Shown: positions 25,261 to 43,595, counted from the first letter of the stretch. The stretch is 64,000 bases of DNA from Brachycybe producta (GCA_036925085.1 JAUPFP010000037.1:1012001-1076000); one strand, 5' to 3'. A program made the numbers and translations. Notes: generated by a model from the letters alone, not told the origin.

Positions 25261-25820
25261 GCTCTTCTGGATCACAGATTAGGCCTATTCAGGAATCAGA
25301 ATAATTCAAAAATCAGCTGTTCATAAAACACCCAAAAACTGTAAACTTAAAACAATAAATTAAAATTAAAAGTAAAATTGTCACTTTTTTAAGATGCCTA
25401 CAAATGTTATTTTTACTTTTTTTTTTACAACAAATTAGAATTAATTAAAAACTAAATTTTAAAGGTTTCTTCTATCCTCCTTTGGGTCCTTGGGTCAAAA
25501 TTGGGTGACCAAAATTACAGTAGCCTCGAATTTTAAACTAATGTTGGCGGCTATTTGGTCGCTAAATCACAATGTTTACAGTGAAGTAGCATCTCCAAAA
25601 AAATCATAATATTTCCAATTCTGATTGGAATCTTTGACATTTCTTGGTTAATTTTCTTATATGACAATCTGTAATCTATTCCCGTGATTATAGCGTTGTT
25701 ATTTGTGTAACATTGATCAATATTTATTTATTTTTATGGTGCAATAACAATTTAAAGATTCACCAATGCAGCAGAGAAACGTTTGCTTCCATATGAGTTT
25801 GAGTGATGGTGGCGTTAAGC

Positions 25821-25983
25821 ATACTTACCTGGCGCAGAGATAACCATGATCACTTAGGTGGTTTCTCCAGGACGAGGCTGCCCATTGCACTACGGGTGTG
25901 CTGACCCCTGCGATTGCCCCAAATGTGGGTAACTCGGGCGCGTAATTTATGGTAGTGGGGACTGCGTTCGCGCTATCCCCCTT
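25821..25983 (+). ncRNA. U1 snRNA (variant in stem-loop I)
   Basis: The 5' end ATACTTACCTG is the exact U1 sequence that pairs with 5' splice sites. The rest follows U1 order: stem-loop I, CCATTGCACTACGGGTGTGC (stem-loop II), CCCCTGCGATTGCCCC and AAATGTGGGTAACTCG (stem-loop III), an Sm site AATTTATGG, and a terminal hairpin around GCGTTCGCGC. Length is about 163 nt, as expected. A 3'-box-like purine-rich tract follows. The U1-70K binding loop, almost invariant as GATCACGAAGG, reads GATCACTTAGG here, so this may be a variant or decaying copy and not the main U1 gene. I could not identify an upstream PSE. Confidence 0.93.
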
Positions 25984-27677
25984 TAAAAATGAAAATTTCA
26001 GACTTATCTTCTTTCCCATACTAAGTGTTCTTCTGGTTTGTCGTACAACCACTACACCAACTATATAAATGTTTAAAAATTGCCCGCGCCTGCAATGTGC
26101 TACGTTGTGTCTTTGCAGGTGACCTTATTTCAATGATTCACTTAATACAATTTTCAACAACGCATCCTTAACGTTAAGCAAGGTATGATTAACTTCATTG
26201 TAAGTGTTGGTTTAAAAGCCAAGTTGGATGTAGACAACTTTTCTTAAAAAGTTTGCATCATCGAAAATTTCTAATTGATCAAATACATTCTGTTGCCCTA
26301 AAGCCAATCGCCACACGTGACAAATTCGAATTTGCCATATTTTGGCACCAACAATAAAATTTCACATTCTTCTCATGTCGAGTGTAATTATTTCTTAAAT
26401 GATTAAATGTCATTACAGCAATTTTTACACGGCGTGCCAAATTTCAATTCTCATTCACAACACCTGTGGCCAGAGTTGAGTACAATGTTTTAAAATGTAT
26501 TCAAAATACATACATTTGGTATACAAAATGCATGTTACTTCCCCCCCCCCCCCCAAACACTATAGAATGGGCGTCCAACACATGGAGGCGGTGGGCGCTG
26601 GCTTAATTGATCCGAATTTCTTAGCGATATGCTCATATCTCTAGCGGATGACTCGCACAAGTCTTGGACCGGAAAGGTAGACATATGCGATTAATATTGT
26701 GAAGTTAAAGGTTATGTCTAGAACCGGCCTAACTGTATCAAAAAGATTCCGTTCTAAACAATTTCATTGAATTCGTACTGTATTTTTTTTACCCTGAATA
26801 ACTAAGTGAAGAAGAAAACTGACATTTGGTCAGAAAAGGCATTTCCTTATTTACTCATCAGTCATCACCAATTTTTAATTTTTTTTTTGTGAATAGTTTC
26901 AATGCTAATTCACTATTTCCTACGTCATCATCACTCATTCGTTCGATGCATTTGCGGTGCAGATGATCGCGTTTACGTACCTTAACATAAGAAGACATCG
27001 ATGATGACATTACGTTTTCTCCATGCCCCAAATTCACATTGGTCCCATTAGAACTCGCACAAAAAAACCCCCACAGTAGTTACTAATACGATAAAAAAAA
27101 ATCAAACACAAATATAATAATTTTTGGTTTTTTCTTCTCCTTTTACTCAAAATAATAGTCAAAAAAACGTCTGATTTTTAATAAAGAAGGTTACAAACAC
27201 TTTAAAATGAGGCAGGGGGTTTTTTTTTATCAATTTTTTCTTCTTTTGTTTTGCAGATTTTAATAAACTACAAATGAAAATTAGCTACTATAGCCCAAGC
27301 AGCAAATAACCTTATTTTTTAAAGATTATTTTCCAAGATTTTTTGTAATTTTTGCTGTTTTTTTTAAAAAAAAATGAGTTAACCTGTTTTTAAGCTTTAA
27401 TGGATTTCGCCCCCCAAAACCCCCTCCCTTTTTTCTTCTTCCTCCTCCTCTTCCTCATTTATCAACAGAAAAGAAAAATCCTTTAAATTAAATCCCCCAA
27501 AAAAGAGAACAAAAAAAAAACAAGGAGGCGAACGAGGCCGAACCCCCCAAACAAATGGATTTTTAGTTATTTTTTTTTTAAGAAACGCTTCGATCCCCCT
27601 TCCTCTCTCACTTTCTCACTCATATACTATTTCTTGACATTGTAATCTGGCCGATGTTTGAGTCAGACTTTTATCTT
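25984..27677. other. Gap between U1 and the CK2-alpha 3' end
   Basis: No gene seen. Contains a poly-C run near 26541-26554 and pyrimidine-rich tracts near 27410-27620. The part nearest 27677 should be 3' UTR of the CK2-alpha gene; I see no clear AATAAA on its strand. Confidence 0.4.
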
Positions 27678-33272
<5,595 letters not shown>

Positions 33273-34048
33273 TCTCTTCGGAGCTCGGCCGCTCGTCGTC
33301 CTTTCGAGTTGTACTTTTGTTGTTGGCTCAATTATTCTAACGTAATTCCTGCTTTGCAGCAAGTACAACCGATTGTTAAACAGACAATCTCCTTCTTGTC
33401 TTCCTCTTCTTCTTCGATCTCGAATACGATACGAAACCAATTTACGAACTTCAAACACTCGAAAGGATCCTACAAAACAAAAACAAAAAAAAAAAATAAC
33501 AAAAACAAGAAAACAAAATTGAATGAATAACAAGTTTGAAACACACACACATAAAAAAATGAACCCTAGTTTTAATAATTGATTCATTCTTTGAAAAAGA
33601 GCTCTCTTTTCATGAGAAATCGATATTTAAGATCCGAAATTAGATTTCTGTTTTGCGTTTTCGAGATCTCCAATTGTTATGTTTTTTTTTTGGATGATTT
33701 TTTTTAAATAATTAAGATTCACGATCACGAATTTTAATTACATATAAGGAAGTAAAAAAAAGCATGAATTAGGGATCTAGGACAGGGTCAAACAACTGCA
33801 ACAAAAAAAACGAGAGAAAAAAAAATCGATTTATCATCGAATTAAGATCAATTACACTTTAATAAACACTTTATAAAATCAATAACTCACCTTATATTGA
33901 TAGATTCTTATAAAAATCACCTTGATTAAATCGTTTCTAGCGTATAATTCCTCTCGTTTTTAATGTAATTTCAATAATTTGTGCCATTTTGTTGGGTAAA
34001 ATAATTAGCCAAAAAAAAAAATATATTTCAATAAAAACGAGTCATGCA

Positions 34049-34062
34049 GCGCCATCTAGTGG
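34049..34062 (-). promoter_or_regulatory. CTCF-like motif
   Basis: The minus strand reads CCACTAGATGGCGC, an exact fit to the CTCF core. It lies within the CK2-alpha 5' region. Confidence 0.55.
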
Positions 34063-34949
34063 TAAAGAAAAACGTTAACTCGTTAATTTAATACAATTTT
34101 TTATTCGATTTTTTCTGATTTTAATTCGTTTTTATCGTTGATTTTTCATTAAAATTGATACAAAAACGTTCTATTATTGATCATGATTCATTTTTCAGTG
34201 ATTAAATAAGCTAAAAAGGGTCTTTTTTATGTGAAAATGTGTTGTTCTTTCGATCGTTAACGTCGATAGAAATGTGCTTTTTTTAACGATTTGTATAAAA
34301 AGAGAAAGAAAAATTTCAACCCCCCCCAAAAAAACCCATAGATTTTAAGTAAAAAAACGAAAAGATGGTTCAAATAAAGACTCACCTAACACATATTTGA
34401 ACAGTATTTTGACGGTTACGAGGCTCTAATTATATCGTACTATGACCGAGATTAAATTACATCTAACGTGAAATCTTCTTGTAGAAAAACGTTTTCTTGA
34501 AGACGAGGAGGAATACGAAAAAAAAAAGAAAGGACCGAAGCAAAGATGGCGGCCAAGCCTCAATCAGATCTCGTCATCGACGACGACGACGACGAAGAAT
34601 GTGACGTCACCAGCAGCAGTGTTGCCAGATACTCTCATTCTAATATACAAGTGATAGAAATATCGATATCTATATATCGATACATCATAGTTTGATGCAA
34701 ATGATGTACACCGGGCTCCATAGAAACTAGAATAGTTCATATTATTTTTTTTTTAATTACGTTATCTTAAAAAAAATAACAATTTAAGAATAAAATTTCG
34801 AATGTAATATTCTCAAACAAACGTAAAAATAAATAATTTTAACTATAATAAAACGTTTTATTTTTTAAAAATCATCGCTTACTTTTATAGTTAATAAAGC
34901 AATTTGAATTGAATCTATTTTTGTTATTAGAGAGCATCACTATAAATTG

Positions 34950-35345
34950 AAAAGTGTTTTAGAAACTAGAATGGTAACTGAATCACTTCAGTTGATTTTT
35001 AAAGTTTAATTGCCTCTCGAACTCTGTTTATACTATCCTTCAGGAGCAAAATTAGGAGAAACTAGAAAGTGTTTTAGAAACTAGAAGTGTAGCTCAAGTC
35101 ATTTAAGAGGCATTTTCATGTTGATATCTTTCAAAATAAACTTTTTATAGACCAAAATTAAAAAGTCTTAAAAGTTATATCATTTTCAAATTCACATAAA
35201 AAGCTTATTTTGAAAGATATCAACATGAAAATAACCTTAAGTGATTAAGGTACCCTTCTAGTTTCTAAAACATTTTCGGGTTTCCCTTAATTTTAATCCT
35301 GAAAGACAGAATAACCAGTTCAAAGGTTGTTCTTGAAATTAGTTA
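34950..35345. repeat. Foldback repeat family, one of the best-preserved copies
   Basis: AGTGTTTTAGAAACTAGAAG, TTGATATCTTTCAAAATAAA, then AGATATCAACATGAAAATAA and CCCTTCTAGTTTCTAAAACA are mirrored nearly base for base. A partial left arm precedes it. Confidence 0.9.
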
Positions 35346-36595
35346 ATGAAGCTTATACGAAGCAGATTCGGCTGCACTTGGGTGTACTAATATGGCTGCT
35401 TTACACACTCATCTATATTGAAATATGCCATATTAGTACACCTTTCATTCTTAACCTATTAGTGATTAAATAAAGATGTTTCCAAGTATCCTGTCTTTGG
35501 TAGGACAATCCTATTGGTCAATATAAACTTGTCCTACAAAAACTAGGACACCTGAAACACGTAGCATTGATAACGTTGATAAATTTCAACAAAAACACAA
35601 ATACAATCCGTTTCAGTTTTATATATTTTCTTGTAATTGAAAATAAGAAGGAAAAAATTGTGTTTTGATCATTTATGAGTAAATTGCAGAAAAATCCTAA
35701 ACATAATAATAAATCTACAACTTTGAAAATAGAAAATAATTCGATTTAGTTTGTGCAAAATAAAAAATCTCGAAATTTTTGTAACACAACTGTTACCAAA
35801 ATTTAAAAAAAAAGAAAATATTATCACCACAAAATACATTTTTAGCAGCTTCCTTAAAAAAAAACTATTGGCAAATTCTTAAGATCCAATAATTATATTT
35901 GGCAGCCCCTTGAATATTATTATACTTATATAAAAATCAAAAAAATCATTTTTAATCTAAAATTCTAAATTGCACATTTAACAAATTTTAATTTATCTAG
36001 AGGAGATGAAAATTAAGAAATTTCGTTGTTTACCGTGTGTCGAAAAGAACGAAATAATCGACATAACTGAAAATCGAATTAAAGAATTCAAATTTTAACA
36101 TAATATATTAATCTCAAAACAAGATTAAATGAATTTAATTACAAATTTTTATAAACCGACTCAGAAGAAAAAAAGAAAAGAAAACAAGACATGTTTCTTA
36201 AAACGTTTTAAAATTTGCTTATGAACCAAAAAGTGTTTTTAACTTTTTTCATGCAAGTTAGAAGGACAATTTTGGCAAAGTGATAATTTCCATGATAATT
36301 TTTGCTCACGAAATCGAAATCTTGACAAAACTGCAAACCTATATATTGACAATAATTAAATAAAAGCCGAAAAAAGGACCTGCCAATACATATACATATA
36401 TTGTAGTTAAATAATTACAAACAGAAAAACAAGCAGCCATTTTTAAGTGAGAACATTGCATCTCGGCCACACGCTGATCAAACTGCCGAAAAAGACGATT
36501 TGCTCTCACCCACCAAAAAATAGTAACAATTAAAAACAACCGTAATTATTGTTACCCGATCTCGTAACCGTACCCAGATTAACAATTCGATATAA
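35346..36595. other. Gap between the CK2-alpha promoter side and the DYNC1LI 3' end
   Basis: A small palindrome lies at about 35380-35442 (GGTGTACTAATATGGC arms). The part near 36595 is presumably DYNC1LI 3' UTR. Nothing else recognised. Confidence 0.4.
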
Positions 36596-39500
36596 TTAAG
36601 AAGAAGCAGGTGGAGTAGAAGGTGGATTGGAATTCGAAGCAGACGGTGACATCGTTTGAGTCGGTGGCTTCTTTGACCTAGTCATACGATCCAGTTCGGC
36701 AGCTGCGTCGCTTCGTGCTGTTGGTTTTTTTTTTTCAAAACACACATGAACACATAAGACACACATTAGTCCTTAATTATTAAACATATAAACTGTTTTT
36801 AAAGACCTGATTTAACAGAAGTAGAAGTCCCTGGAGAGATACTCCCAGCCTCACCTGCTAACTTTACAGCTCCTCCAGGAGGAGAACCGGTCTTTTTACT
36901 CAATAAACTATTAAAGAAATTCGCGAGGACACCTTCACTAGTTCCTGCACCTTTCACGCCATCAATCTATAAAAATTTAATAAGAAAATTTGAATATCTT
37001 ACAATGTAGAAACTATAAATCATAGATTCGACAAATTGTAACTTAAAACTTGGTTTGTACTCTCCGAAAAGTTGCTTTGCAACGCTAAACGCTGATTCGT
37101 TGAAGTTACGACCACATTTTGTAAAACAAATATTTTTATTTCCACCCTAATCCACCATGCCCATGAGGCTTAATAAGCCCATTAGGACCACTCGGCCCAC
37201 AAAACGTATTAGGACCACTTAGGACACAAAGCCCAACCTACCTTGGCTGCTGTATTGCTTAGCATTGCAAATTATTAATTTTTTGTGCTTTTTCACTTCG
37301 TTGTATTCATATTAAACTGGCTTTTATAATGTATATAGAAAGTAATGAATCGTGAGACTAAAAAGAGAACCTCTTAATTTGCCTGCAAAAAAATAGAATG
37401 TTAAGCAGCAAAGTTTTTTTTTTCATTTGATTGTATAGAACAAATTACAACTGAAACATTGGACAAAAACGAAGACATGCGAAGTAGAAAACGTTACTTC
37501 TAAACAAAAACTAACGAAGTATGGGCCGTTTTGCCACGGAAGTCAATTTCTTACATTTGCTTTGCTTTTTGCAGCAGTTTCGCCAAGTATAAACCAATTT
37601 TAAGAAAGAGAAAGTATGCTTAATTTACACTTTAAGTCCGCTTTAAAGTGTAAACGCACCTCGAACTCTGATTATTCTCTTTCAGATGCAAAATGAAGAA
37701 AAACTTCAATGTGTTTTAAGAAACTAGAAGGGTAGCTCAACTCAATCACTTAAGGGATATTTTCACGTCGCTATCTTTCAAAATAAGCTTTTTATATAAG
37801 TTTGAATGTTTTGTCTATAAAAGGTTTTATTTTGAAAGATATCAACGTGAAAACATTCGCAAGTGAGTTACCCTGTTACTTAATAAAACACTTTCCAGTA
37901 TCTCTTAATCTTTTTGCTTCAGAAAAACAGAACATTCAGATTTCACAAATCAGCTGTTAATTAACCATCTTAACGATAAAAAACGGTAATATTGAATACT
38001 GAACACCCTTTAAGTTGGTTTAGATAAAAAAAATTCAACATGAAAATAAAAGTTCACATATAAATTTAGTTATTTCGTTCAACTTTATCCATATAATAAA
38101 TTCGGAAATAATTGAACACATATAACTTAACGATATTAATAACAATCATTATTATTTTTACTCGGTTTTCAACGAAATATGCAATGAAAAAACAACAACA
38201 ACAACTTTTTCTATAAGAAAAGGGTGAGAGGGAATCAACCATAGAACTTACAGAAGTTTGTTTCCAATTAGGCTGAGCATTAAGAAAACCGTAAAACGTT
38301 TCAGAATTTGTAAAGTGAATCAGGCAATTTATGTATCAATTGGGGACTAGAATGAAAACAAAATGAAAATTCACAACAAACCTTTTTAGGAGTTCCAATC
38401 GAAGCTTGTTGTACACCTGGAGAACCAGAAAGACGTCGATCTGCCGTCTTTTGAACTGCCGATGGCGTACGTATCGGTGATTCCTGAAATATTTCACCTG
38501 AATCAATAAATTAACAAATAAAACAAACAAACAAGAAAACTAACTTCGCCGACTTGACGAGAAGCACCCTGCGCCGGTAACTGTTGATTCAAAAGACTCT
38601 GTTGCCTTGCCAGAAACAATTGTTCGTCTTCTGCCTGAATCTCGATGTCTCGTTGTATTGGCTGAATGAAGAAAAAGAACGCAAATCTATCATAATTCAA
38701 TGAGAAATGACGATTTGTCGCGTACGAACCCTGCGAACGACAGGTTTAACGATGACGTCAGAGAAAAAATCGTCCGGTTTCATCGTTGTCATGTTTTCGT
38801 GCAAAATGCTGATTTTTTTCTCATTATCCCAACCAGACGGGCTAAAAAAAAAACGAAAACGCTTTGTTCTACTGAAGTTGTTGTACTAAATCAACTACAA
38901 AACGACAAAAGACTAACATAAAAACAGCATCTTTCTCGACAACTAAAGCAGGAGTATGGAAAGGAAAACCATATATCCTATGTACTAGATGTTTGTAAAG
39001 CAAATCACAGTTTTTCTCTTCCTTTACCGACGTGTAAAATAAAGAGGCTCCATCTTTAAAACAATTCAAAACATTAGAAAAAAAACAATATAACAGACAA
39101 CCGTAAAAAACACTGTACAATGTAAACAGAATCGTCTAATCGATTGCTGAATGAAATCAAAATGTTCGTCTTTGTAGTCTTGTTCCTTTTCGAGATTCGT
39201 CATGAAATCGGTCTTGAACGAAATAAAAAGAAAACCGACCGTTAAGAAATTCCTTCATATTTATAAATAATATTAACGCGCGATCGACTTACTTTAGTGA
39301 CGACCACAACGATATCGAGTCCGAGATTCGCCGTCAGAACATTCTCGGGTAGAGGTAAACTGGCGACGTTATCGTCTCCGATACTAGAAGTTGTAAGCGT
39401 CGTCGAGCGCCTCAACTGAGCCGCAGCCGCTTCCATCTCATCTCCAGGTTCCATATAATCTTGCCATCGTTTGATAACTGTTTAAATTTACTTTGAATTT

Positions 39501-41035
39501 GTAACGACAGAATGAAAAACATTCAAATAAAAAACCTCTAATGACCTTTTTGTTTAAATTCTTTCCTTTCTTCGAGAGTGATCTTGAGATCGTCAACGTG
39601 ATTCTGTAAAATGTTGGCCCAAGATGTAAGCGAATCCATCACGGCCCACGGCTGAGTCATCGAAACGCAGAACATGACTGAAACGTCTCCAATGTTTGAC
39701 GGTGAAAGCGCAAAGTTAAGAAGATGCGAGTGTTCTACATCACCGTCCAAAATGTAAACACTCAACCTCGTGTGATCTGAAATAACCATAGCGGATCCAT
39801 TGGTACATAAAACTTAAGTTCCTTTAGAATTATGCAGTTTACAAATTTTAAAAAAAAATTCACTTTTGGGCCTCTAAATGAACGAAACATAACAAGAAAT
39901 TAAAGTGTTCCTGTTTCAATTTACCACAAAACATAAAAAAACACATTTAAAATGGTTTTAGATTCGTGCTAAAAAATCATCATAAATCTGCAAGATTTTT
40001 CTATAGATCAGGAAAATAATATTCAAAAATCGTAGAACTCTTCTAAAAATCTGCAAACCATTGAATTCCAGAATTCTTCTAAAAAAAATTGAAGAACTCT
40101 CACTAGTCACCAGAATTCTTCTAAAATTCTGCAAAATTATATTGTATAATACAGTTGTCTGCAATTTATGCGTTTTAGAAATTCAACAAAAAAGAAGTAA
40201 AAATACGGCATTGTTTATAATTAAAACGCGTTTCAAAATATTAATTATTTTAAAATGTAAGGCGAGAACCTTCTCGGTATTCGTCTTGTACGTCAATATA
40301 AAAAAATTCCATTCCTGCTCCTTTTTTCGGATCTTCCGTTCCTTTCAGTTTTGCTATCAGAGTTGTTTTGCCAGATTCATTGTCACCTTTAATTATACAA
40401 AATAAAAAAAATAAATAATTCCAACAAAACGTTAAACATTAAGGGTATTGGTGAGTTTACCTAAAACTAGAAGTGTTTTCTTCGAAGGTAGCTTCTTTGT
40501 CGAACTATTCTGAACTTCGCGAAGGATCTTCAACCTTAAAAACACAATTTACACAAATTAAAACCTGTCACTTATCGAACATTTCGTCGATTTTCGATTA
40601 AATTTATATAAAAAAAAATCATTAAATTCAACAGCAGCAGAGGTGGCGCCATCGAGTGACAAACATATCGTTACTATATACGTTAAATGAGCTGAAATTA
40701 GTAATTTTAACACTAAATACAGTTTTTTCAGCATATTTTCTTTGCTATTAGTGCATGAAGTTGGAAAAAACTAAGGAAAACAACGTTATGTGTGACTTTT
40801 ATTCGATTCGTAGCCGCCGATTGCATTGACAGTTTCCGCAATCGCAGACCTTATTACAATTTACATAACGAATTAAACGCTAAAATGCAAAATTATAACG
40901 AATCCAAAAGCGTACAAATAGTTTAGCTATTTCTGAGTTATCTTACCAGATATTTTGTTCTTCGTCGTCTTCTTTTTTCTGATTTTTCGTCTCTTTTTGA
41001 CCAGAAGTTACTAACTTTCCAGACGCAGGCGCCAT
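36596..41035 (-). CDS. DYNC1LI: Cytoplasmic dynein 1 light intermediate chain
   Basis: Twelve exons join in phase into 512 codons: 41035-40947, 40534-40461, 40386-40270, 39776-39546, 39477-39293, 39212-39119, 39053-38918, 38841-38730, 38661-38545, 38483-38382, 36966-36807, 36717-36596. The protein has a Ras-like domain with P-loop GDNESGKTT (about residues 55-63), followed by [17 protein letters not shown], the [20 protein letters not shown] segment and [15 protein letters not shown]. The C-terminal half is Pro/Ser-rich and contains [20 protein letters not shown], the amphipathic helix that in vertebrate LIC1 binds cargo adaptors such as Hook and BICD proteins. It is a dynein subunit linking the motor to adaptors in retrograde transport and mitosis. 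Invertebrates usually have one gene for the vertebrate LI1/LI2 pair, so I do not assign a paralog. Confidence 0.96.
37640..37985. repeat. Foldback repeat family copy in a DYNC1LI intron
   Basis: AAGTGTAAACGCACCTCGAA outer end, AAGAAACTAGAAGGGTAGCT arm, AGATATCAACGTGAAAACAT right arm. Confidence 0.85.
40641..40658 (-). promoter_or_regulatory. CTCF-like motif in the DYNC1LI 5' region (intron 1)
   Basis: AGGTGGCGCCATCGAGTG: it fits the fly CTCF-type core AGGTGGCGCC on plus and, loosely, the vertebrate core on minus. Confidence 0.4.
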
Positions 41036-41912
41036 GTTGGAATTCACTTGCCCGGAAGTGAACTTAAGACAACGGATGTGACGTCACCTTCAAGGACGAT
41101 GACTCATATTTGCTCTGTCGTCACTATGTATAAATGATTAAGAAAATAAGAACATCGCCAAACGTTACTCAGTAGAGTTTTGAAGCAAAAGGTGTGGCTC
41201 ACAATTAATAAGAGATGTTGTGACTAGGGTAACCCAACATGGCGCACTTTTTAGATATAATTCAGTTAGCAATATACCATGTTAGTAAACTACTGTAACA
41301 CGCTAATCTAGCTTCATTTTTATGGGTATGTATTTTTTATTTTTGAACAAAGGGGGACGACATAGAAATAAGTCATCTACGAGATTCACATAGATTCACC
41401 GTAGAACGTGTGCATTGTAAAGCATTTTACTTTTTATCCACATTTTATTAAATACTTAGAATAGGATTGAATTCGGTAAATTGTGTAAAATGTAGATAAA
41501 AAGTAAAACGGCTTGCCATACTGTATATTTGCGTCGCCCATGCAAGAGCCTTATGACGTCAGAGAGATTAACAAAAAAATTAAAATTTCTGTAATTTTTA
41601 TTAAATAAAAAAGGGTAATAACAAAAAAAAATGGAAAAACCCTTTACTTTAGATTGTTGGAAATATTTCTTATTACACTATTTTATATTAGACAAAATAA
41701 ACAATCCTAATTTTTTTTGTTAACATCTCTGACGTCACAAGCTTCTTCTAAGGGTGAAGCAAGCATTAGAAATTCACCCCCTGTGTTGGTCCCCTTTTTT
41801 GAAAGCATTTTTTTAAGTTAGCCGCCGCTAGAAATATTTAGTCGTCGCCTTATTTTTATTTATTAAAATTGGAAAAAAACCACGTGGCGTGACAACGTGC
41901 TTCTAACGAACT
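41036..41912. other. Divergent intergenic region between DYNC1LI and the envelope-like gene
   Basis: Both flanking genes start away from this 0.9-kb stretch. An inverted-repeat element lies at about 41537-41755, with TATGACGTCAGAGAGATTAA and its mirrored TAACATCTCTGACGTCACAA. The same end sequence recurs near 23470-23545. A GTCATC/GACGTCAC-rich part near 41080-41110 may be DYNC1LI promoter. Confidence 0.55.
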
Positions 41913-43514
41913 ATGCTGACTGACAAAAGAATGGACATAATGTTTTTCCCGAAAATTGTTTGTATCTTTCTCGCAATCCACTGGACTTGTGGACTTATTC
42001 AAGAAGTTCCTTTCGGCGTTTATGAAGAATGTCAGAAGAGCATTTATCTAGATGTCACGTGGAAAAGGATCACATTGTCTATTTTGATTGACAAACCATC
42101 TAAACTTCTTCAGGCAACAACATATGATCTCCATAACGTTTATGTTTCAGATGTTGAGGAGAATGTTGCTACAGCCTGGACCGATTTTTTACGACAGTTG
42201 GGACCGTCACGAGCAAAAAGCACTATAAGCAGATTGTACTTTGGGATAGACTATAAAATGCCAGAAGTTAGAAACTGGATACCTAACATTGATGTGGACT
42301 CTCCCGACATACTACTGGAAGCCGGAGAAACAAAGACATTGAGAATTAATACCGTTGACATTGCAGATATCGATCGAAGAGTCGACTACCTCGAGAGTTT
42401 TCTAGGTTATGTTGACTTTTCGGAGAACACAGTTATAGGCAACGATAACTTTTTAAAAATTGTTAATTTCACCAACTCAGCAGAAAAAAGTCTAGAGAAG
42501 TTAGAGGCACAAATTGGTAACGACATTATACGTGTGTCGAGGGTCACTTCAAGGTACGAAGTATCGGTTTCTCAAGGATTGAACTCACTTCGTAAAGGTC
42601 AGTTTCCTTACGAATGGGTCAGTTACGAGGAGATCTTAAACCTACTTTCTTCGCAACAACCAAACTCTTCGGGAACTGATGTCAACAAACTTAAAGCTAT
42701 ACTTTCCTGGACATTGGTCAGATTGATAAGATTTGACACTTCTAGCCAAATTCTGACATTCTGGTTTAAAATTCCAATCTTAGATGACTCGGATAATTAC
42801 AAGCTTTGTAATATATACAATGTTGGTTGGTCGACTGATTTCGAAATCGTCAAAATTAAAACTCCTTCTTTTATTCTCAGACCTAAAGGAGATTTGAATA
42901 ATGATACATATTTATCTGATCTGAATGATTGTCAGTCGAATTCTTTCGGCGTTTTATGTTCGGTTGCAAGCATTAAAACTCCGACAGTTACGGATTGTTG
43001 GCCGCCTTCGCTGAATCTAACTGACAAATGTTACGATCGTTTAAATGAAACTTGGAACTATGTTTTGTTGAAAGATCAATTGCTTCTCACTGCACATAAA
43101 AAAAGGATTGAGGTCGTCAGGGAATATGGTATTGTTGAAAGAATGGACTTGGAATCGACTAAATCTTATCTTTATTCAGATTTTGTTTTAAGAAACTTAA
43201 AGATTGATGGAGTTACATTGATCGTAACGTCCGAATCTCGAGAAAACTCTGTGAATGTCATTACAGGGCATTACCTCGATTTTGACTTTTCGGTTCCCAA
43301 ATTCAGTCGTCTGGATAACTCTTCTCGCCACGGCACAGTTATTGTGATAACGACACTACTGATCCTTTCCATTGCACTCATTGTTCTGCTGATAAATTCT
43401 GTTGTTAAGTATTCAAAGGGGCTTCGGTCGTCTTCGAATTGCCAACAGTCGCCATTATCTAGTAATCAACAAACAACCGTCGAAGTTGGCGAATCGTTGC
43501 CCACCACAGTATAA
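41913..43514 (+). CDS. Solitary intronless envelope-like (F-type) membrane glycoprotein
   Basis: An uninterrupted 533-codon frame. Visible features: N-terminal hydrophobic signal segment (about residues 9-27), a Cys-poor first part, a Cys cluster at about residues 299-373, several N-glycosylation sequons (around 185, 251, 330, 368, 378 and 469), one transmembrane helix at about 474-496, and a cytoplasmic tail of about 37 residues. The order of motifs resembles baculovirus F and errantivirus Env proteins: a Gly-containing segment after a basic pair (about 155-165), a coiled-coil-like stretch, GLNSLRKGQFPYEWV near 222-236, and FWFKIPIL before the Cys cluster. A full furin site (RxxR) is not seen at the expected place; only DIDRR is there. 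No gag, pol or LTR adjoins it. The best reading is a captured or domesticated envelope gene; an unrelated lineage-specific type I receptor remains possible. The start could also be Met7 or Met10. Confidence 0.6.
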   Translation: MLTDKRMDIMFFPKIVCIFLAIHWTCGLIQEVPFGVYEECQKSIYLDVTWKRITLSILIDKPSKLLQATTYDLHNVYVSDVEENVATAWTDFLRQLGPSRAKSTISRLYFGIDYKMPEVRNWIPNIDVDSPDILLEAGETKTLRINTVDIADIDRRVDYLESFLGYVDFSENTVIGNDNFLKIVNFTNSAEKSLEKLEAQIGNDIIRVSRVTSRYEVSVSQGLNSLRKGQFPYEWVSYEEILNLLSSQQPNSSGTDVNKLKAILSWTLVRLIRFDTSSQILTFWFKIPILDDSDNYKLCNIYNVGWSTDFEIVKIKTPSFILRPKGDLNNDTYLSDLNDCQSNSFGVLCSVASIKTPTVTDCWPPSLNLTDKCYDRLNETWNYVLLKDQLLLTAHKKRIEVVREYGIVERMDLESTKSYLYSDFVLRNLKIDGVTLIVTSESRENSVNVITGHYLDFDFSVPKFSRLDNSSRHGTVIVITTLLILSIALIVLLINSVVKYSKGLRSSSNCQQSPLSSNQQTTVEVGESLPTTV

Positions 43515-43595
43515 GGACGCTTTTCCATCGTTAATCTATATGTTTTATGCTTTATATTTGCTTATGTTTCATTTTTACGTCATTAATTATTATTA

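Noticed and set aside
25825-26052. 75-codon minus-strand open frame
   Set aside because: It overlaps the U1 snRNA gene in antisense and is a by-product of it.
34550-34700. Small plus-strand gene starting at an ATGGCGGCC
   Set aside because: About 48 codons, Asp run from a GAC repeat, and the ATG sits in a YY1-like promoter motif; no homology recognised.
36339-36539. 66-codon minus-strand open frame after DYNC1LI
   Set aside because: It lies just past the DYNC1LI stop, in the likely 3' UTR, with no recognisable domain.
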